A DNA stretch of 58,036 nt from Clostridiales bacterium. GTDB taxonomy: Bacteria > Bacillota > Clostridia > TANB77 > CAG-508. Shown here one piece after another: positions 33,229 through 42,700 of the stretch; the first letter of the stretch is position 1, and each line of letters begins with the position of its first letter. The translations under genes and the position numbers were made by a program. The notes beneath the pieces are model-generated. The model worked only from the letters and a program-made list of their open reading frames with translations. It did no database searches and had not been told where the DNA came from. The stretch lies in assembly GCA_003534295.1 (NCBI GenBank), contig DPDV01000015.1:1-58036 (forward strand), given 5' to 3'.

Positions 33229-34773
33229 ATGATAACAGGAACACTAAAACAAAAAATAAATGCAATTTGGCAGGATTTTTATAATGCAAATATGGCTCAA
33301 ACTTCAGATATAGTCAATCAATTAACTATGTTAATGTTTATAAAGATGCTTGATGATAAACAAAACGAAATTGAAGCACAAGCAAGAATAATTGGGGTAA
33401 TACCACAGGATGTTACTTTTAAAGAAGGAGAATATATAAATTACATTGAAAGAAATGGAAAAAAAGAAGTTAATTTTAAAATACCTTATGAAGAATTAAG
33501 ATGGAAAAACTTTAAAAACTTAAATCCAATGGATTTATCTCATAGAATAAAAACATATGTTATACCATTTGTTAAAGATCCATCAAATGATGCAATAGGA
33601 GAATTTTCAAAGTATGCTCAAAAGTATGTATATGCTTTTGATGGCAAAGAAAGCCTATTGACAGCTGTTGTAGATAAATTATCAGATTCAGAAATGAATT
33701 TTAATAATACAGATTTAATGGGAGACGTATATGAATATATGTGTGCTTCAGGAGTTTCAGGACAATATAGAACTCCAAGACATATTATAGATATGGCTGT
33801 TGAGATGATGAAACCACAAATAAAAGAAAAGATAATTGACCCTGCAATGGGTACAGCAGGTTTCTTAATTGAAAGTGCAAAATATATTCAAGAAAATAAT
33901 AAAGATGAACTATATAATATTGAAAACAAAAAAAGTTTTAATAATGAAATGTTTTATGGATGTGATAATGATGATAATATGGCTAGAATCGGTTATATGA
34001 ACTGTATTCTTCATAATATAAAAAATCCTACTATCACAATGGAATCTTTATTGGAAGATGAAAATGCGAAGAATTATTTAGGAAAGTTTGATTTAGTTCT
34101 TCAAAATCCACCTTTTGCTGGAAGTATTGATAAAAATTCAATTAATAGCAAGCTATTAACACTTACAAATACTAAAAAAACAGAATTATTATTTGTTTCG
34201 TTAATGATTGAATTGATGAAAGTTGGCGGAAGAGGAATGTCAATTGTTCCTAGTGGAGTCTTAGAAAATACTAATGATAATGCATATATTCAATTAAGAA
34301 AAGAACTTGTAGAAAACCAGAGATTGATAGGTATTATAGATATGCCTAGTGGAATCTTTATGGCTTCTTCTAAAAAAGGATCTTCATCAAAAGGAGCAGG
34401 AGTGCATACTTGTTTTTTAATTTTTGAAAAAACTAATAAAGGTGGAACGGATAATGTTTGGTTTTATAAAATGGAAAATGACGGATATACTCTTGATGCA
34501 AAAAGAAGTCCAATAAAGGGATCAGATATATCTGACATCATAAATAGATTCAATAATTTAGAAGATGAAATTAATAGAAGTAGAAAAGAAAAATCTTTTA
34601 TGGTGCCTGTTAAAGAAATAATTGAAAACAATTATTATTTAGGAATTAACAAATATCGTATTATTGATATTGAAAAAACTCAATATGAAGCTCCATCAGC
34701 CATTTATAATGATATTAAAAAATTAGAAGAAGAATTTAAAAAAGGATTCGATGAACTTGGAGGATTGATTTAA
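33229..34773 (+). CDS. hsdM: Type I restriction-modification methyltransferase subunit M
   Basis: A 514-residue HsdM. Motif I is DPAMGTAGFLIESAKYI, motif IV is NPPFAG (QNPPFAGSID), and the N-terminal helical domain (IWQDFYNANMAQTSDIVNQL) is typical. It makes N6-methyladenine in the HsdM2S complex. It overlaps hsdS by one base (TAATG). ATG 33229 follows AGGGGG. Confidence 0.95.
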   Translation: MITGTLKQKINAIWQDFYNANMAQTSDIVNQLTMLMFIKMLDDKQNEIEAQARIIGVIPQDVTFKEGEYINYIERNGKKEVNFKIPYEELRWKNFKNLNPMDLSHRIKTYVIPFVKDPSNDAIGEFSKYAQKYVYAFDGKESLLTAVVDKLSDSEMNFNNTDLMGDVYEYMCASGVSGQYRTPRHIIDMAVEMMKPQIKEKIIDPAMGTAGFLIESAKYIQENNKDELYNIENKKSFNNEMFYGCDNDDNMARIGYMNCILHNIKNPTITMESLLEDENAKNYLGKFDLVLQNPPFAGSIDKNSINSKLLTLTNTKKTELLFVSLMIELMKVGGRGMSIVPSGVLENTNDNAYIQLRKELVENQRLIGIIDMPSGIFMASSKKGSSSKGAGVHTCFLIFEKTNKGGTDNVWFYKMENDGYTLDAKRSPIKGSDISDIINRFNNLEDEINRSRKEKSFMVPVKEIIENNYYLGINKYRIIDIEKTQYEAPSAIYNDIKKLEEEFKKGFDELGGLI

Positions 34774-35831
34774 TGAAAAAAATAAAATTATCTGATGTTT
34801 TAGAGTATGAGCAACCTTCAAAATATATAGTTGAGAGCGAACAATATAAAGATGAATATAAAATACCAGTGCTTACTGCAGGTAAGACATTTATTCTAGG
34901 ATATACAAATGAGGAGAAAGGAATATATCATGCGGCTAAAGAAAATCCAATAATTCTATTTGATGATTTTACAACTGATTGTAGATATATTAATTTTGAC
35001 TTTAAGGTGAAATCCTCTGCGGTAAAAATATTAAAATTAAAAAGAAATGATAATAATTTAAAATATTTATATTATCTTTTAAAAAACATTGTATACGATA
35101 CATCCTCACATAAAAGGTATTGGATATCACAATATTCAAAATTTGAGATTAAACTTCCTAATATTGAAATACAAAATGAGATAGTTAAAGAAATAGGTAA
35201 AATAGAAGAGTTAATCGAAAATAAAGAAAAACAAATACAAAAACTTAATGAACTAATTAAGTCCAAGTTTGCAGAAATGTTTGAAAATGAAAAATATCCG
35301 AAGAAATGTTTAATTGATGTATGTGAAGAGTTATTTGCAGGAGGAGATGTAAAAAAAGAACATACATCAAGAGAAAGAACAGACAGGTTTAAATATCCAA
35401 TTTATACTAATGGCGAAAATTTAGATGGTCTATATGGATATACAGATATTATAAGAGTAGATAAAGAAGCTGTAACTATCTCGGCAAGAGGAACAATAGG
35501 TTTTTCTTGTATTAGGAAAGAACCATTTTATCCTGCTGTAAGATTAATAGTTACTATACCAAATAAAAATTTAATTGATACAGTTTTTTTAAGGCAATTT
35601 ATTGAAAATAAAAATTATGGTGGTCAGGGGGCAGGCATTCCACAATTAACAGTTCCTATGATTAAAAATGAGCAAATTCCCATTCCACCAATTAAATTAC
35701 AAAAACAATTTGCGAATATTGTTGAGCAAATCAATAATGAGAAAATGATATGTGTCAAAATAGTAGATAAATTGAATGAACTAAAGGAATCTAAAATGCA
35801 AGAATACTTTGGAGGTGTAGTAAATGAATAG
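34773..35831 (+). CDS. hsdS: Type I restriction-modification specificity subunit S
   Basis: A 352-residue HsdS with two target-recognition domains (about 1-130 and 180-310), each followed by a helical spacer (EIVKEIGKIEELIENKEKQI; KQFANIVEQINNEKMI). TRD1 is compact. The second TRD has TISARGTIGFSCIRK and VPMIKNEQIPIPPIKLQK. It sets the DNA target, which cannot be read here. It overlaps hsdR by 8 bases. I see no inverted repeats or second hsdS that would allow phase variation. Confidence 0.93.
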   Translation: MKKIKLSDVLEYEQPSKYIVESEQYKDEYKIPVLTAGKTFILGYTNEEKGIYHAAKENPIILFDDFTTDCRYINFDFKVKSSAVKILKLKRNDNNLKYLYYLLKNIVYDTSSHKRYWISQYSKFEIKLPNIEIQNEIVKEIGKIEELIENKEKQIQKLNELIKSKFAEMFENEKYPKKCLIDVCEELFAGGDVKKEHTSRERTDRFKYPIYTNGENLDGLYGYTDIIRVDKEAVTISARGTIGFSCIRKEPFYPAVRLIVTIPNKNLIDTVFLRQFIENKNYGGQGAGIPQLTVPMIKNEQIPIPPIKLQKQFANIVEQINNEKMICVKIVDKLNELKESKMQEYFGGVVNE

Positions 35832-38679
35832 AAGTGAACAAGAAACAAGAGAACAGTTAATTGATCCAAAACTTAGATTAGCTAATTGGGATATATTAGA
35901 AGAAAAATACATAATTGAAAAGAATAAAGCCTGCATTGAAACTCTTGTAAATGATATGCCTATATCAAGTATAAATCCTAATGGAAACGGTTATGTTGAT
36001 TATGTTCTTTTTGGAGATGACGGAAAACCATTAGCTCTTATTGAAGCTAAAAAATCAATTATTAATGAAGAACAAGGAAGAGTTCAGGCTTGTCTTTATG
36101 CAGACTGTTTGGAAAGAAAGTATGGAATTAGACCTATTATTTATTATACGAATGGATATTCAATAAAAATTCTTGATGGAATGTTTCCCGCAAGAGAAGT
36201 ATTTGGATTTCATCGTAAAGAAGAACTAGAATATATGTTACAAAAAAGAAATTGTAAATTAGAAAACATTGAAGTAAGAAATGATATTTGTGGAAGATAT
36301 TATCAAAAGGATGCAATAACTGAAATTATAAATAATATAAAAAATAAAAAAGCTCGTTCATTAGTTGTTTTAGCAACTGGAACTGGAAAAACAAGACTTT
36401 CTTGTGGATTATCGGAAATACTAATTAGAAATAATTTTGCAAAAAGAATATTATTTTTAGCAGACAGAAAGAACTTAGTAACTCAAGCTAAAGAAGAAAC
36501 ATATGATAAATTTTTAAGTGATGTTCCTATGGCCACTATAATTGAAGGGAAAAGTGAAGGAGCTGAAGATGCAAGGATTGTATTTTCTACATATCAATCA
36601 ATGCTATCAATAATACAAGATACATCAAATGCTAAATTTGGAATAGGACATTTTGATTTAATTATTACTGATGAAGCACATAGAAGTTTATTCAATAAAT
36701 ATGCGGAAATATTTAGTTATTTTGATGCACTTATGATTGGACTAACAGCTACCCCTCGTAACGACATTAATAAATCTACCTATAAAGTATTCAACATAGA
36801 TAATGATACGCCTAACTATGAATATGATGTTGTTAAAGCAGTTAAAGATGGGTATTTAGTTTATTTTAGAGCATTAGATAGGACTCCTGATATTTTAAGA
36901 AATGGATTAACTTATAATGATCTAAATGATGATGAAAAAGAACAATACGAAGAAAATTTTACAGAGGATGATGGAACATTACCAGAAAGAATTGAAGGAG
37001 AAAAATTTTATTCAGCTATTACAAATGAAGATACAATAAGAAAAGTATTAAAAGATCTAATGGAAGAAGGATTAAGAGTTGATAATGGTGACACACTGGG
37101 TAAAACGATAATTTTTGCTAGAGATCATAATCATGCATTAAAGATTCAGGAAATATTTAGACAAATGTATCCTGAACTTTGTAATGTTGAAGCACATGAA
37201 GGAGAAGACTATTGTGTTGTTATAGATAATAAAATAAAACATAATGATAAATTGCAGAGAATATTTAAGGATAAACAAAGTATAAGAATAGTTATTTCAG
37301 TTGACATGATGGATACAGGTGTTGATATTCCTGAAGTAGTTAATTTGGTATTCTTTAAAAAGTTAATGTCAAAAATTAAGTTTTGGCAAATGATAGGAAG
37401 AGGTACGAGACTTTGTGAAGATTTGAATGTTATATCGCCTAAAAAAGCTTATTTTGAAAGGCAAATAAATGATAATGCAAGAGAATACTATAAGGATAAG
37501 CAAGGATTTTTGATTTTTGATGTTTGCAATGTATTTAAATTTTTTAATCTAAATCCTGATGGTAAAAGAGAAAGTAGTTCACAAACATTATCATTAAATC
37601 AGAAAATTTTTATGGAAAGGGTTGCATTATATAAAGCATTACAATTTAAATATTTTGAATTAGACGATGATGATAAAACTCTATATGAAAATCTTAAAAT
37701 TGAGCTTTGTGAAATAGTTAAATCTCTTAATAAAAATTACATAGGTGTTCAGAACAACTTACAATATGTTGAAAGATATTCTGAATTAAGTGCGTGGGAA
37801 GATTTTAAACAGGCAAAATTTGTTGAAATAAAAAATCATATTGCACCAAATGTTATAGGAGTAATAGATTTCGAAAGTGCAAGAAAATTTGATTTGCTTT
37901 GTTATAAATTTTCATCCTCAAAATTGCTAAGAAGTAAAGATTTTGCAATAACTTATAGTGCAATATTTAAACTTGTTACATACTTAGATAGATATAAATC
38001 TCAAATATCAGAGGTCGCTAGACACATAGAACTGATAAAATATATACAAACTGATGAATTTTTGAATCAGACTAATACTTCAAAAATGGAAGATATAAGA
38101 AAAGAATTAAGAGATTTGATAAGATTTGTAGAAAAAGATGTAATAGATCCAATTATTACAGATTTTACAGATAATATATCTTCTACTGATGATGCAGAAG
38201 ATAATAGTATTGCTGATTTCAGCACGAGCTCAGAAGCTAAAGTAGAAGACTTTAAAACATTAGAAGATAAAACGATATCATTCATCGAAGAAAATCCTGA
38301 ATTTCCTATTATTTCTAAAATAAAAAAATTACAACCATATGAAGAAAGTGATGTTCAAGTATTTAAGGATGAACTATTAAAATTAGCTAAATCTCAAGAA
38401 GACTATAATAATTTATTTAGTAATGATATTGAATTAACAATATTTATTAGAAAGCATATTGCTTTTGATGAACAAGCAGTTAAATCATTCTTAGAGAAAC
38501 AACTAGAAAAAAGAAATCAAGAACAAGTAAAATATATAAAAGAATTATTAACTTTTATTAATCAAAATGGAACTTTCAAAGTTGATGATTTGATAAAAAA
38601 TGAAGAATTACATTTCGTTGAATTATTTAATAGTGAAGAGATAAAAGAATTAATAAATGATATAAATGAAATATTATAA
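35824..38679 (+). CDS. hsdR: Type I restriction-modification endonuclease/translocase subunit R
   Basis: A 951-residue HsdR. The nuclease domain has VDYVLFGDDGKPLALIEAKK (PD-ExK type, D ... ExK). The SF2 translocase has Walker A ATGTGKTR (ATGTGKTRLSCG), motif II DEAHRS, motif III TATPR and motif VI IGRGTRL. The C-terminal helical part contacts HsdM. Complete and apparently intact. With hsdM and hsdS it forms a full type I R-M module. Confidence 0.95.
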   Translation: MNRSEQETREQLIDPKLRLANWDILEEKYIIEKNKACIETLVNDMPISSINPNGNGYVDYVLFGDDGKPLALIEAKKSIINEEQGRVQACLYADCLERKYGIRPIIYYTNGYSIKILDGMFPAREVFGFHRKEELEYMLQKRNCKLENIEVRNDICGRYYQKDAITEIINNIKNKKARSLVVLATGTGKTRLSCGLSEILIRNNFAKRILFLADRKNLVTQAKEETYDKFLSDVPMATIIEGKSEGAEDARIVFSTYQSMLSIIQDTSNAKFGIGHFDLIITDEAHRSLFNKYAEIFSYFDALMIGLTATPRNDINKSTYKVFNIDNDTPNYEYDVVKAVKDGYLVYFRALDRTPDILRNGLTYNDLNDDEKEQYEENFTEDDGTLPERIEGEKFYSAITNEDTIRKVLKDLMEEGLRVDNGDTLGKTIIFARDHNHALKIQEIFRQMYPELCNVEAHEGEDYCVVIDNKIKHNDKLQRIFKDKQSIRIVISVDMMDTGVDIPEVVNLVFFKKLMSKIKFWQMIGRGTRLCEDLNVISPKKAYFERQINDNAREYYKDKQGFLIFDVCNVFKFFNLNPDGKRESSSQTLSLNQKIFMERVALYKALQFKYFELDDDDKTLYENLKIELCEIVKSLNKNYIGVQNNLQYVERYSELSAWEDFKQAKFVEIKNHIAPNVIGVIDFESARKFDLLCYKFSSSKLLRSKDFAITYSAIFKLVTYLDRYKSQISEVARHIELIKYIQTDEFLNQTNTSKMEDIRKELRDLIRFVEKDVIDPIITDFTDNISSTDDAEDNSIADFSTSSEAKVEDFKTLEDKTISFIEENPEFPIISKIKKLQPYEESDVQVFKDELLKLAKSQEDYNNLFSNDIELTIFIRKHIAFDEQAVKSFLEKQLEKRNQEQVKYIKELLTFINQNGTFKVDDLIKNEELHFVELFNSEEIKELINDINEIL

Positions 38680-38685
38680 GAAATT

Positions 38686-38727
38686 AAAGTGCAATTTTTA
38701 CATTCTAAAGTGCAAAAATTGCACTTT
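38686..38727. promoter_or_regulatory. Inverted repeats of AAAGTGCAA upstream of the Fic gene
   Basis: AAAGTGCAATTTTT (38686-38699) is complementary to AAAAATTGCACTTT (38714-38727), and AAAGTGCAA-AAA-TTGCACTTT (38707-38727) is a palindrome within the same stretch. A related AAAGTGCAATAATTACACTTT occurs inside the Fic gene at 39641-39661. It lies between the hsdR stop and the Fic ribosome site, so it may be an operator for the Fic protein's winged-helix tail, a terminator, or both. Confidence 0.5.
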
Positions 38728-38783
38728 AAGTATTGATATTACATCTAATAACTGATATAATATATATGTAGGAGGTATTTCTA

Positions 38784-39842
38784 ATGGATAAGAAAAAAGA
38801 TTGGAATTTAGAACTATCAGAATATATTAAACAAGGCGAACCCAATAGAGTAGAGAAGACTAAAACATGGGAAACAGCAATTGGTTTGCAAGATGTAGAT
38901 GGATTACAACCTTCAAAATACTTAATAAAAACTGCTAAAGAACATATTGAAGGAGCAATAGATATTGAAGAAGTAAAAACAAGAATAGATGAATATTATG
39001 GAGTTCAAGGTAGTAGAAAAAATTTTGAAAAAGAAAACGAAGAAGCAGATAAAGTTGCGGTTAGAATAACAGAAATATTAAGCGAAAAAGCATTTAATTT
39101 TTCACCAACAGAATTATTAAATATTCATAAAAGATTATTTAAAGATATGTTTGATGGAGCAGGATTATATAGAGACTATAACTTTACCAAAAAAGAATGG
39201 GTATTAAATGGAGATACGGTAATATATGCACCATTTGATACAATAAAAGAAACATTAGAATATGATTTTGAGCAAGAAAAGAACTTTTCATATAAAGGAT
39301 TAAGCTTAGATGAATCTATTAAACATCTATGTAGATTTACATCAAATATATGGCAAGTACATCCATTTTGCGAAGGAAATACAAGAACAACAGCAGTTTT
39401 TATAATAAAATATTTAAGAACTTTTGGATTTAATATTAATGATGAAGTATTTGCTGATAATTCATGGTATTTTAGAAATTCATTAGTAAGAGCTAATTAC
39501 AAGAATTTTCAAAAAAATATATTTGAAGATACTTCATTTTTGGAAAAATTCTTTTATAACTTGCTAACAAATGCTAACAATCAATTAAAGAATAGATACA
39601 CTCATATAGATAATATTCAAAGTGCAGAAAATAACAATTTAAAGTGCAATAATTACACTTTAGAAGAACAGGCAATTATAAATATATTAAAAACTAATCC
39701 AGCAACTACTCAAGAAGAAATATCAAAACAGATTAATAAATCTTTAAGAACTGTAAAAACTTATATGGCAGAAATGCAAGAAAAAGGATTAATAGAAAGA
39801 AAAAATGGCAAAAAGAATGGCAAATGGATAGTGAGCGATTAA
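38784..39842 (+). CDS. Fic-domain protein with C-terminal winged helix
   Basis: A 352-residue Fic protein. The signature is HPFCEGNTRTT (H193; HPFxxGNxR), with the flap and Fic-core YRDYNFTKKEWVLNGDTVIY before it. An N-terminal helical part (YLIKTAKEHIEGAIDIEEVK) resembles a VbhA-like inhibitory helix, without a clear S/TxxxE motif. The C-terminal winged helix (ATTQEEISKQINKSLRTVKT, MAEMQEKGLIERKNGKKNGK) likely binds DNA. Fic enzymes AMPylate target proteins. TAGGAGG precedes the ATG. Likely target unknown. Confidence 0.88.
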   Translation: MDKKKDWNLELSEYIKQGEPNRVEKTKTWETAIGLQDVDGLQPSKYLIKTAKEHIEGAIDIEEVKTRIDEYYGVQGSRKNFEKENEEADKVAVRITEILSEKAFNFSPTELLNIHKRLFKDMFDGAGLYRDYNFTKKEWVLNGDTVIYAPFDTIKETLEYDFEQEKNFSYKGLSLDESIKHLCRFTSNIWQVHPFCEGNTRTTAVFIIKYLRTFGFNINDEVFADNSWYFRNSLVRANYKNFQKNIFEDTSFLEKFFYNLLTNANNQLKNRYTHIDNIQSAENNNLKCNNYTLEEQAIINILKTNPATTQEEISKQINKSLRTVKTYMAEMQEKGLIERKNGKKNGKWIVSD

Positions 39843-39947
39843 TAGTAATTTGTCTATGTCTATAAATTAATAAATTTTGAAAAGTATGTTACTGTACAGA
39901 AGATGACAGAAAATTCTGATGACTAAAGGAGAAAAGGAGATAATATA

Positions 39948-40586
39948 ATGGAGATTGTTACTCAAGATAACATAAATTCAATATTATTAGCTGGTGAAAA
40001 TATCAAAGTTGAGTTCAAAGCTAATGTGAAAAGTGCAAGGAATACTTTGCCTAAAATTGTTAGTGCATTTGCTAATACTGAGGGCGGAGTCATAATTTTT
40101 GGCTATGACGAAAGAGATCGAACAGTAATTGGTACTTCTACCAATGATTTTGAGATAGTAAAGAAAGTTATTTTAGCAAGTAAACTTGAAGAAGTTTGTA
40201 GTGCTTATATTGTTCAGTATGAGGAAAAAGAGCTAATTATCACTCAAGTTGAAAAATCAAAGTCAACAGTTATTGCAGGTGGAGGAGCCTATATAAGAAA
40301 TGGGGATGCAAGTATTTGTGCTCTGGAAAGCAAGGATGTGGTAACTCGAATTACCTCTACAATTAAAACTTCTGAGTCTATGACTTCAATAGAAACTCTT
40401 GAACGATTAGAAAACAAAATAGGACAGATATACGACGAAATGCGACGTTCTCAACAAGCACATGAAAAAGAACTAAAGGAGCAAAAAGAAGAACACGAAA
40501 AAGAAATAATCGATTCAAAAAGAAGTAATTGGTTTTTTTGTATATTAAGTGCCGTTATAGGTTGGGCATTAGGAAAATTTTTATAA
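39948..40586 (+). CDS. AlbA_2/Schlafen-like protein with coiled coil and membrane anchor
   Basis: A 212-residue protein. Residues 10-130 match the AlbA_2 domain (Schlafen AAA_4 N-terminal): AGENIKVEFKANVKSARNTL, PKIVSAFANTEGGVIIFGYD and the EKSKSTVIAGGGAYIRNGD end. Residues about 150-190 are a charged coiled coil (RRSQQAHEKELKEQKEEHEK) and about 193-211 (WFFCILSAVIGWALGKFL) a single transmembrane helix at the C-terminus. It is therefore probably tail-anchored with the AlbA domain in the cytoplasm. Role unknown; Schlafen-type proteins act on RNA. Confidence 0.78.
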   Translation: MEIVTQDNINSILLAGENIKVEFKANVKSARNTLPKIVSAFANTEGGVIIFGYDERDRTVIGTSTNDFEIVKKVILASKLEEVCSAYIVQYEEKELIITQVEKSKSTVIAGGGAYIRNGDASICALESKDVVTRITSTIKTSESMTSIETLERLENKIGQIYDEMRRSQQAHEKELKEQKEEHEKEIIDSKRSNWFFCILSAVIGWALGKFL

Positions 40587-40609
40587 TAAATTACAATTGC
40601 TAGAGATAA

Positions 40610-40654
40610 AAAAGTGTGAAAAGCGACTTATAGAAAGTCAAATTTCACACTTTT
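40610..40654. terminator. Bidirectional terminator
   Basis: AAAAGTGTGAAA ... TTTCACACTTTT (12-bp perfect stem) with an inner GACTT/AAGTC hairpin, between convergent genes. Confidence 0.75.
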
Positions 40655-40694
40655 ACGATTTTACCACAAAGCAAGAAAATGTGGTAAATATGTA

Positions 40695-40991
40695 CTATTC
40701 CTCAAAACATCCCATAACTAACTGAGAACCATCTACAAAGCCATTTCTATAATACTTTTCAGTAATATAAGTCAAATACCTCATAAAATCATCATAAAGA
40801 AGATCAAGTTGTTTTTCTACATAAGTTCTATTCTGCTTAGGAATATTCTTCAAAATATTCTCTCTAAAAAAATCAAATTTAAATTCATTTTCTCTATCTT
40901 GTTTATCAGCATAACACAAATAAGTTTCTTCTCTAAAATCAAACCATTCTTTCAAAATATCATTGTCATTAACATCTCTAAAATTAACCAT
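40695..40991 (-). CDS. DUF6809-like small protein
   Basis: A 98-residue protein with FREETYLCYADKQDRENEFK in the middle and a C-terminal YYRNGFVDGSQLVMGCFEE. The same C-terminal pattern (FYKIGFTDAMNLVFECI) occurs in the 52842-53150 gene, so both belong to a family typical of mobile elements. It is 12 bases downstream of tnpV. Function unknown. Confidence 0.6.
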   Translation of the reverse strand: MVNFRDVNDNDILKEWFDFREETYLCYADKQDRENEFKFDFFRENILKNIPKQNRTYVEKQLDLLYDDFMRYLTYITEKYYRNGFVDGSQLVMGCFEE

Positions 40992-41003
40992 ATCTAAATC
41001 CTC

Positions 41004-41360
41004 CTACACATATAAAATCTCATTAAAAACAATTTCTTCAGCTCTATTTTTAATATTGTTCATAGCTTGAACCCACTCCATTTGATGATGCTCTTTCAAA
41101 TTCTCATCAATATGTTCAGCTTCAGCAAGTTGTTTTATAAGCTCATTAACTTTGCTAGTAGTAATTTCATCTATCTCAATTAAATGTTGTTTCAAAGTAC
41201 CATTTATAAGTAATTCAGTATATAAACCTCTTTTATGTTCTTTCAAATAATTTAATCTTAAGCGTCCATATTTTCCAATATGTTTCTCAGGTTGTTTAGG
41301 TAAATACAAATTAGGAACTAAATAATCTCCTACTCTGTTATAAGTAATTTTATTATTCAT
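41004..41360 (-). CDS. tnpV: TnpV family protein
   Basis: A 118-residue TnpV protein from the ATG at 41360 behind GGAGGTTTTG; a longer frame upstream lacks a ribosome site and runs through non-coding junction DNA. It carries RVGDYLVPNLYLPKQPEKHI, GKYGRLRLNYLKEHKRGLYT, and HQMEWVQAMNNIKNRAEEIV. TnpV is a marker of Tn4451-like and other clostridial integrative elements, of unknown activity. It closes the right end of the 19-kb element. Confidence 0.9.
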   Translation of the reverse strand: MNNKITYNRVGDYLVPNLYLPKQPEKHIGKYGRLRLNYLKEHKRGLYTELLINGTLKQHLIEIDEITTSKVNELIKQLAEAEHIDENLKEHHQMEWVQAMNNIKNRAEEIVFNEILYV

Positions 41361-41959
41361 TTTCAAAACCTCCAAAATAAATTTTAGGTTTCCCATTTTA
41401 TTCAAAAAGACTACGAACATATGTATTAAACCACTTGGGGAAAAGTTGGGGAAAAACTTCTCAAAAAAGTTCCAAAAAATACACAAATGTTCGAAAAACC
41501 ATTTCCCCAATTTTTATTGATAAATCAGCTAAAACCCTTGATTTCACTAAATTACATAAACGTTTCAAGCACATCTCATAACCCGAAGGTCGTAAGTTTG
41601 AGTCTCTTTTTTACAATTGGGTACAATAAAGGTTTCATAGAAAAGTGGTTTTCTTGCATATACTACCAAATATAAAAAAAGGTTTTCTAAAAAAATATGT
41701 TCAAAATATTGAAAAATATTTAAAATTGATATAAATTTGTATAAACTTTTAGTAGGGTAATTTAAAAAAATGAATAAAAGATACCGATTTGATAGAATAT
41801 TTTTATAGAAAAAATAAAAGAGGAAGGAGAAAGGTTGAGGAATGTCTCCATTCCAAGTATCACTGTGTACAGGTTGGCATAGAGCAATATAGGAAAATCA
41901 AGCTATACAAATATTGAAAAAAATCATATATTATGATATTAAATATATGGGTGAAATGT
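41361..41959. other. Junction region with tRNA-like CTCATAACCCG tract (right end)
   Basis: No gene. AAAAAGACTACGAAC (about 41407-41421), a GGGGAAAAGTTGGGGAAAAA tract (41437-41456) with CCCCAA complement near 41510, AAATGTTC (41484-41491) and CTCATAACCCGAAGGTCGTA then AGTTTGAGTC (41575-41604) occur in order. The last resembles the anticodon-to-T-loop half of an initiator-type tRNA, without acceptor stem or CCA. A similar set at 9973-10177 shares AAGACTACGAAC, AAATGTTC and CTCATAACCCG. Confidence 0.55.
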
Positions 41960-42689
41960 ATGAATAAAAATAAAAAAAAATTAAAGCGTATTGCAATAAT
42001 ATTGTTATATATTATAATAACTGCTGTAAGCGTAAATTTTAACATTGGAAAGGGAAACCAAACAAGCAATATTATAGAAAACGACAAAATTTCTTACGCT
42101 ATATCAAATATTCCAAAATACAGTGGAGAAATATTTATTGAAATAAACAACAATGTGCCTCAATTTACTGCGCAAGACATAAGTATACAGAAAGATTATT
42201 ATTCTGATTTAGAAAATGGCAGAGTGCGGAAGGGCAATGATAAAAACTAGTTGGAAAAAGGCTAATGAAGATGACGAAAAAGATGATTATTCTTCAATTA
42301 CACCAACAGGATTTAAACAACAAAAATATAACACAAACACTATTCCAGGAGGATATCTATATCATAGATGTCATATAATTGCGTGGAAATTAGGTGGAAT
42401 AGATGTGGATAAAAGAAACATAATGACAGGGACACAAAGCTTTAATATAAATGGAATGAAACAATTTGAAGATCAGGTTTATAATTATTTGAAGGAAAAT
42501 CAAACTAACCATGTCCTATATAGAGTTACCCCATATTTTGAGGGCGAAAATAAATTAGCAAATGGTGTAAATATTGAAGCATATTCTATTGAAGACAATG
42601 GAAAATTACAATTTAATGTATATGTATATAATGTGCAAAATGGAATTATTATTAATTATGCAACAGGAGAAAGTAAATTAGAAAAATAG
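41960..42689 (+). pseudogene. Membrane-anchored DNA/RNA non-specific endonuclease, frameshifted
   Basis: From the ATG at 41960 (behind GGGTGAAA), a leader with a hydrophobic segment (IAIILLYIIITAVSVNFNIG) precedes DIPKYSG-like sequence. The nuclease core is in another frame after about 42224: GYLYHRCHIIAWKLGGIDVD and DKRNIMTGTQSFNINGMKQF, as in DNA-entry/NUC1-type nucleases. Removing one G near 42224 joins them (YYSDLEN-GRCGRAM). The usual DNA/RNA endonuclease of clostridia has the same layout. It is therefore broken or mis-sequenced. The next gene is 11 bases downstream. Confidence 0.75.
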
Positions 42690-42700
42690 GAGGTGAAATA

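Larger units (their letters stand above)
22534..41585. mobile_element. Putative 19-kb integrative element carrying defence genes
   Basis: The integrase at 22878 points its 3' end to the left CTCATAA tract (22534), as usual for tyrosine-integrase elements; the right limit is the CTCATAACCCG tract at 41575. Gene order is integrase, HEPN/DUF6076 (minus), then excisionase-like, replisome organizer, DnaC-like, ParB-like, RnlA/RnlB/TPR, R-M, Fic, AlbA and TnpV. No relaxase, coupling protein, T4SS or virion genes were found. Both CTCATAA tracts resemble initiator-tRNA anticodon-to-T-loop sequence. Whether it excises is unknown. Confidence 0.5.

Noticed and set aside
34773..35831. Phase-variable hsdS
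   Set aside because: A single hsdS without inverted repeats, partial hsdS copies or a local invertase.
22534..41585. Conjugative or phage element
   Set aside because: No relaxase, coupling ATPase, T4SS, terminase or capsid genes were found among the readable frames.
41575..41604. tRNA gene (initiator type)
   Set aside because: Only the anticodon-to-T-loop half is present; no acceptor stem, D-arm or CCA.
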